Source: Chlamydomonas sphaeroides
Taxonomy: Eukaryota; Chlorophyta; Chlorophyceae; Chlamydomonadales; Chlamydomonadaceae
Direction of reading: 5' to 3'
Assembly: GCA_001662425.1 (NCBI GenBank)
Contig: BDDC01000049.1
Coordinates: 62,001-126,000, forward strand
DNA: 64,000 nucleotides
A program made the translations under genes and the position numbers. Of this stretch, positions 58,701 to 64,000 are shown one piece after another (position 1 is the first letter of the stretch; every line of letters starts with the position of its first letter). Below the pieces are notes generated by a model. The model was given only the letters and a program-made list of their open reading frames with translations, was not told the origin of the DNA and made no database searches.

Positions 58701-59056
58701 GCCTAGCCGGGGCAAGCAGCGGCTGTGGGGCGCGCCAAGCAGCTGCTTCAGCAGCTGACGTACGGACGGATGTGGCCGCAGCTGCGGGTCCTCGTGCGCG
58801 GGGTGCCCGCCCAGATAGACGGGCTGGGTGGCGACCGAGCGATCGAGGGGCGATGGGGACCGTTGCAGATCCCCACTCTGCAAGTACGTGCGCCGCACCG
58901 TTGACTCCCGGCTGGCGCGCCGCCGTGCCGCGTGCGGTCCCGCAGGTGACGGACCTGAGCCAGGGCATGAAGGTGTCTCTGGAGCAGTGGCACAGCCACT
59001 GCTGCGGCCTGTCGTGGCCGCAATCCTACAACCACATCTGCTACTGGCGCTTTTGA
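48862..59056 (+). CDS. Secretory-pathway nucleotide-sugar transferase-like protein (GT77-like, 812 aa)
   Basis: Twenty-eight exons: 48862-49040, 49278-49365, 49640-49761, 50135-50198, 50439-50567, 50623-50666, 50836-50887, 51222-51288, 51799-51899, 52135-52204, 52458-52503, 52896-52940, 53234-53276, 53485-53535, 53941-54057, 54347-54419, 54879-54966, 55268-55345, 55637-55733, 55958-56107, 56400-56435, 56578-56748, 57089-57149, 57343-57417, 57635-57723, 57857-58000, 58485-58532 and 58946-59056. All phases close to 812 aa. The signal peptide is MSVPTLLVLLLVQIASA. The transferase core includes LIITHETRADAMVQWQW, LLAMLVRLGGTNIL, AVDTDTVLLDDFYWW (DTD, about 229-231), SQFDGMGTLNIGIMYLR and CWDQSIFSD. 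This layout is that of nucleotide-diphospho-sugar transferases such as GT77. Donor sugar and acceptor are not decided by sequence. A His-rich patch lies at 519-568. Intron 1 starts AG|gcaagt. Confidence 0.78.
51977..52043. repeat. 11-bp minisatellite
   Basis: Six copies of ggcacctccgc in the intron between exons 9 and 10 of the glycosyltransferase-like gene. Confidence 0.9.
52652..52720. repeat. (tg)n dinucleotide repeat
   Basis: About 34 perfect tg units, in the intron between exons 11 and 12 of the glycosyltransferase-like gene. Confidence 0.95.
53142..53210. repeat. 15-bp minisatellite
   Basis: Four to five copies of cccatccgctctcgg just upstream of exon 13 of the glycosyltransferase-like gene. 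Confidence 0.9.
53631..53697. repeat. 9-bp minisatellite
   Basis: About seven copies of ggtaggtgc with one-base variants, in the intron after exon 14 of the glycosyltransferase-like gene. Confidence 0.9.
55441..55511. repeat. 14-bp minisatellite
   Basis: Five copies related to ggcggtccctcgac, in the intron between exons 18 and 19 of the glycosyltransferase-like gene. Confidence 0.85.
56132..56213. repeat. 16-17-bp minisatellite
   Basis: Five copies related to ggcaggctggtagcgt, in the intron after exon 20 of the glycosyltransferase-like gene. Confidence 0.85.
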
Positions 59057-60764
59057 GCGGTTGCGAAGCGAAGCGACGGCGCGCGGTGCTCTGAGCGGTC
59101 GGTGGCTGCAAGATGCATCAGAGTGGAGGGATGGAGAGGTGGGAAGCCGTACGGCGTGCAGGGGGGCGAGGGAGGGGGCTGTGCGTCCGATCGACAGGCG
59201 GCGCGAGCACAGACAGGCAACACTGAAGTACAGTGGGCCGCAGGCCGCCACCCTCTGTACATGTCAGCGCTCCTAATAATGCTTTTGACTATACGCAGCA
59301 CGAAGCTGAGCGACTTCTCCGGACAGGGAACGAATCTAATCATAGACGCATTGCATTCTCGGCTACACTCACACTTACTGACCTTGCAACATAGTAAGAA
59401 CTAATAGACTGTATAGGTAGCACACGGCTACCTGCACGAGCATCGATTCCGAGCGAGTCACACGAAAGCTTGCCTGGGTGCCGAAGGACGCGTTGTCCCT
59501 ACATGCCTCAAACAACCTGAGGCGGCTCGCAGAAACGACTCGCGGCGTGGTGAAGCCGTTGCTTGTTCAGCGTATCAGAGAGCCACCAGCGCGCGCCGCG
59601 GCGGTGTGCATCGACGACCCCGACCTTTGGCTCCCCTGGGAGGTCACCGGCGTGGAGCAGCCAGCCCTCTCAGCTTGTGCTGAAGTCTTCAGCTGCAGGC
59701 AGTCCTTCCATGTCCTGGGTCACGAGCCAAGCAACATGTGCGCGAGCGCCCCTGCCGGCGCTGCTCGTTCGAGGCCGCCGTCGCTCGGTCCGGCTCAGGT
59801 GCGACTCCAGTATGCTCACCGGTTCACATGCTGCAGAAAACTGGTTGGGTGCACCGCGGCGGCTTTCTTAGTGCCTGTTTGGGCAAGCTGGGGTCTGCGC
59901 TTGCAAACAGCTTGCCACCAATGGTATGTGAGCTCGGTTACAACGAGTACAGGCAGCCTGCGGATGGTCGCTCAGCGGTCAATAACGCTGACCATGAGGT
60001 TTCCCTTGAGCGAGCGGATCCCAGCAGCACAGCGCTAAGGCAGCGATGTCGGCAGTCACAATGGCTTCTATGTGAAAGTAGTGAACGGCGGCAACAGGCG
60101 TCGTTTTGTGCGTCCAGTCAGCGTTCTGTCGCCGAACCCCCTCGCAGGTCCGCGGCCGCTGAGGGGACGTAAGCGGTCAGTGCACATGCGGCACCAATGG
60201 TGGTGGCGATGCTGACTTTTCCTGACAGCGGCGGTGCCTTGAGCGGTAGCTACACCGACGTCAGCGACAGGCTGCCGGTGTTCGCTGGCCTGCGCTCGCT
60301 GACGCGGGCTGCCGGCAGCGCCTGTCAACAGGCACCTTCGCTGCTTTTGGTCGGGAGCTACAGGTGGCCGCTCAGGTCCAGCGGCAGGCGCCCGAGGCAG
60401 CAAACGAGGCAGCGGCAGGGAGCCGCCGATGCAGCAGACTAGCACAGCGGCAGGACTACGCCGCCACAGGAGCCGTGGCAGCCGCTGACAGCGCTTCAGG
60501 AGATAGCCATCGTGGTGGACGCTAGCATCAGCAGCGCGGCGGCTCTCGTAAACCAGGTCAGTTCAGAGTGACGGGGCGGGCGGGGGATCGGCCGGGGCGA
60601 CACGGGTTTGGCTTGAGCCTTCGACCGTCGGCTATTGAGGTGTGGCGGAGCAACAACCAGCTTATACTCATCAACTCACATAGCAAGGCGAACAACATTC
60701 ATCATTAGCTTGTGAACGTCTGCCGACCGCCATCTCCTCAACCGCGTCCGCTTAGCGTGCAGCA
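59057..60764. other. Intergenic region before the PLAC8 gene
   Basis: Begins with the 3' UTR of the glycosyltransferase gene and an AT-richer patch (59270-59420). A 186-codon frame (59478-60038) and one at 60197-60442 have a start but no recognisable domain or splice partner. An unannotated small gene here cannot be excluded. Confidence 0.35.
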
Positions 60765-62228
60765 ATGGCCGTATCTGATGGAAAGTGGAGCACTGGGTTC
60801 TGCGATTGTTGCAACGACTGCGGAGTTTGCTGTGAGTTGCGGCCGGCCGGCAGGGGCTGCCGTAGAGACGACTGCCGCTGCTTGCCGTGGTCTGTGTGGT
60901 TAGCCTCCTTATAAACTACACGGAAACGCGCTTCGCGGGGAAAGGGTTGTGCTCTCGAAGGTTGGGTGCTGTGGGTAGCAGTGCTGCGCTCTTGCAGCGT
61001 CACGCGCCTGCACCTGTCAATCCTGACGTTCGCTGGATGGAGCCACCTGGGGCCCAAGGCGTCAGGCGCTCTTGTTCGGCCATCCATGTCTCGAACTAAG
61101 CTTTTGCCACCCGTCCTGCTGTCGCCCTCAGGCTACGCATACTGGTGTCCCTGCTGCCTCTTCGGGCAAAATGTCTCGCGCATGACGGATGTAAGTACCG
61201 GCGTTGGCGTCAGGGCCTTGTGGCACGCCCCGGGCTGGCCCAACGGCTCGTGCCCGCCAGGCCAGTGCCCGCGTCACAGCCTCCCCGGCACCCTCGGCCG
61301 CCTCTCGACGCGGCGCAGCCCGCTCCCAGCTTCCCCTGGCCGCGATCCAGACTCACGGCGTTTCGTGCCCACCCGCCCGCCTGCCGCCTGCCTTCAGGCC
61401 CCGCCGGCGCCGCCCTGCTGCGGGGGCTCCTGCTACGGCGCCTGCTGCTGCTACTGCCTGCTTTACGAGATCGGCTGCTGCTGCTGGTACCACATGAGCG
61501 CTCGCAGCTGGATTCGCAAGTAAGCCTGCTCCACAGGCCTACGGGTTACGGCTGAGCCTCCTGGCACTGCCTGGCCGCGCCGCCATCATGGCACCCGAGC
61601 TCCCCCTAGCCTTAGCTGGCACCAGCCCCGTAGCGCCTCGGCAGCCCCTGCCCCTCCAGCCGCTCGCTCCGGTCTCGGTGGGCGGCTGGTTGTGCCGGTT
61701 GAGCACATGTCCATGGGGGGCATTCGCTGCCGACAACCCCATGGTCAAGCCTGGGTTCGCTGCCCGCTTCCCCACCTGGGTTCCCTCCCCACTTCCCAAG
61801 TCCGTAACCCTCTCCCCTCTCCCACGCCTCCCCCAGAAAGTACGGCATCCCCGGCGACTGCTGCAGCGACTTCATGGCCACCTGCTGCTGTCCGCTGTGT
61901 GCCATGTGCCAGGAGAGCCGCGAGCTCACGCAGCGCGCCATGGCAAAGGGTGCGTTGGGTGCCGCCGCAGCGCTGCCGACCCGCTGCCGCGCCTCTGGGC
62001 CTGCAGCCCCTGCAGCGCGCCGGCTTCCTGCTGACGTGGCTCCTTCCCTTGGCCTGCCAACCCCACCCTGCAGCCACCAAGGCCTCGCAGGTGGCGCCGC
62101 AGCCCATCATCATCATGGCTGCGCCGCAGCCCGTCATGTACGCGCCGCCCGTGCCCGCGCCGCCGCCGTCACACCACCACCACCACCACAAGTCCAAGAG
62201 CAGCTCCAGCTCCAGCTCGAGCCACTAG
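60765..62228 (+). CDS. PLAC8-family cysteine-rich protein (171 aa)
   Basis: Five exons, 60765-60831, 61132-61190, 61398-61519, 61837-61949 and 62074-62228, join with phases 1,0,2,1 to 171 aa. The sequence opens MAVSDGKWSTGFCDCCNDCG, continues WCPCCLFGQNVSRM, then a run rich in CC motifs (CCGGSCYGACCCYC, IGCCCWY), then GIPGDCCSDFMATCCCPLCAMCQESREL. This is the full PLAC8 (Cys-rich, PCNR/FW2.2-like) domain. The CPCCLFG signature and two hydrophobic Cys-rich segments are in the usual order, and total length is typical. Plant PLAC8 proteins sit in membranes and are linked to metal transport or organ size. Which applies here is unknown. The tail is unusual: PAPPPS, six histidines, KSK and a run of eight serines. 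A TGTAA candidate poly(A) signal lies at 63256. Confidence 0.9.
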
Positions 62229-64000
62229 GTGGAAAGCGCACACGTTGATGGTGCCAGGACTGGGCTTGGGCGGGTGTGGCGTGTTGGCGTGCAGGCGCCC
62301 GTCGTTAGGCGGGTGGCGGGGGTGTTCGGCGCTGCAAAGGTGCCGGGCAAGCGGGCGACGTGTGTGGTGGGTCCTCGGAGCACGGGCGGACTGGGTTACA
62401 ACCTAGAAGGCGGAAGCGCTGCGGCCTGTGAACGGGGTGGCACGTGTTGGACTGTGGAAAGATTCTCCCTTTGCGGGGGGACTGGGGCTCTGTTGTGGGG
62501 ATATGCTAGGGATGGCGTTGTGCTCGGAGCGTTTGGACGAGTGTGCGGGCACTGCGCTGACAAAAGTTGTGCGACCATGGAGGGCGGCCTGCGCGTGACG
62601 GTGTGGCGTGTTCGCTGGGGCGTCGCTGCTGGGGGCTCGTGGCGGAAGCCTTGGGCCCATGGCAGTAGTTGCCGGACGGGGATGCTACTCTTCTCGTGAC
62701 TCATGAGGCCTTGCGAGTTCGCGTGGTAGCCTGCCGCTCTCATCAAAGGTGTGAGGTAAATAGGTCGGGTTTGTGGTGGTGGCCGATTGGGTTTGCTGCT
62801 TCACCTAAGGCGCTGGTGTCTTGCGGTATGCTCGCGGTTTCGTTGGCCGTTCCTTTGCGGCGTTGAGCGGCATCGTTGGGCTGTATGGGCGTCGGCTGCC
62901 CCGCGCCGCGTGACCCTGGGTCTCTGTTTGATGTAGGGTGGCTGCGCGCTGTGTGTTGTGTATCAATATGTACGTGTCGATAGCGCTGCGCGGCAAGGCT
63001 GGTGCTGGCGATGTGGTGGCATTCAGGGAAGTTAGGGACGGGGGCGCCGCCGCTGCTACGGTATGCGTCGGCTGCGGCTGGAACACGCCGCAAGCTTTGA
63101 CGCGGTGGGACTTGATTAATCCCGTGCCCGTTGCTTGCGCCTTGCGATAGTGCCTTCGCGGCAACCAGATCTGGAGGCATCGTGGCTTGCGGGGAGCAGT
63201 TCATCCGCCTGCATGTGGAGCACTCTGCAGCACGTGCTCGGCCACAGTAAAGATGATTGTAAAGATGACAGTAGCTACACGTTACAACAGCAGACCGCAG
63301 TTCCCGTTAGGCGCCCATCACGGCAAGTTGGTGAATTGCTGCAACAGGGAGCATCAATGGTCCAAAGGGCATCAACACCTTGCAATCAAACCTGTCCCAG
63401 CTGCGCATGGGTGCATGGCTCGCCCCATAAAGAGGCCACCCATACCAGACGCACACCGTCGGTCGGGCCATGAGGCACGCCCTACGTGCCGCACACCAAT
63501 CCTTTCTGTCCTACCACCCTACACTTAGATCACGAGCGCCAGCCTGGGGCGCCAAACCTCGCACCACGCACGTCCCCGCATCAGCACTCAGCTAAGCTAT
63601 GCAGCCTAATGCCTGCTGCGCCGGCAGCAGTCTATACAAAGTGTCCCAAACCAGTGCAACGCGTGCCGCTTGCCCCGGCTACAACCGCGCAGCGCGTGCT
63701 GACCACCAGGATGACACCCCTACGTACTCCACCTGCCAAAAAAAGCAACCAGCCCACGCGCACGCAGCCCACCCCAATGATGTCTTGCTAGCTGCCAGTT
63801 CCTGTGTCTGCTATCTCGCACGCAGCCCGCCTGGACGCCCCCTGCTTCAACGCGCCGCTGGCGTGGCCTTGGCAATGCGAGCAGCCATAAGCCGTGAGCC
63901 CTCAACTATATCCAGGGACGCGCCACACAGCACACCACGGGCCTCCTTCCCCACGCGAAGTCGCACTGCAACCCCCACGCCCGGCCGGCTGGCGCGCGGA
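62229..64000. other. Downstream of the PLAC8 gene, no gene seen
   Basis: The 3' UTR of the PLAC8 gene probably reaches the TGTAA at 63256. The remaining 0.7 kb has only short frames without domains. Confidence 0.4.

Noticed and set aside
59478..60038. 186-codon frame before the PLAC8 gene
   Set aside because: No domain, overlapping frames of similar length, and no splice continuation. Kept only as a note in the intergenic entry.

Overview
This window looks like nuclear DNA from a volvocine-type green alga (Chlorophyta, Chlamydomonadales). It is very GC-rich. Genes are split into many short exons with gtgagt/gtgcgt-type donors and cag acceptors. The proteins are full of Ala/Gly/Pro/Ser low complexity. 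One gene carries SPPPPPSPEP-type hydroxyproline-rich modules of the kind found in the volvocine cell wall, and another is a TKL kinase with an HGDLKPGN catalytic loop. There are no bacterial operon features, no rRNA or tRNA that I could recognise, and two runs of N (assembly gaps). All gene models below were built by hand from splice-site phase and protein continuity. In most genes every intron phase closes, which is strong internal support, but no transcript or database evidence was available.

Layout. (1) 0.8-3.9 kb and 6.4-10.0 kb, minus strand: two tandem paralogues (834 and 807 aa). A third copy (867 aa) lies on the plus strand at 32.5-37.6 kb. They form a family I do not recognise, with conserved short blocks and repeated RRxS sites set in low complexity. 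(2) 13.9-18.9 kb, minus: a TKL protein kinase with an acylation-type N-terminus. It is head-to-head across 1.7 kb with (3) 20.6-30.2 kb, plus: a secreted protein with five EGF repeats, two proline-rich spacers and two P (proprotein-convertase type) domains. (4) 40.6-41.3 kb, minus: an inverted partial copy of the last two exons of that gene. (5) 42.5-45.3 kb, minus: a small membrane protein partly lost in a gap, head-to-head with (6) a single-pass membrane protein at 46.2-47.3 kb. (7) 48.9-59.1 kb, plus: a 28-exon secretory-pathway glycosyltransferase-like protein with a DTD motif. (8) 60.8-62.2 kb, plus: a PLAC8-family cysteine-rich protein.

How it fits together. The EGF/HRGP/P-domain protein and the DTD glycosyltransferase are both secretory-pathway products. 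They could belong to extracellular-matrix assembly, since hydroxyproline-rich proteins are arabinosylated by GT77-type enzymes, but the link is inference. The kinase is cytosolic and probably membrane-anchored. The three-copy RRxS family is the most likely undescribed element. Introns are rich in private minisatellites and contain short dispersed motifs shared between unrelated genes.
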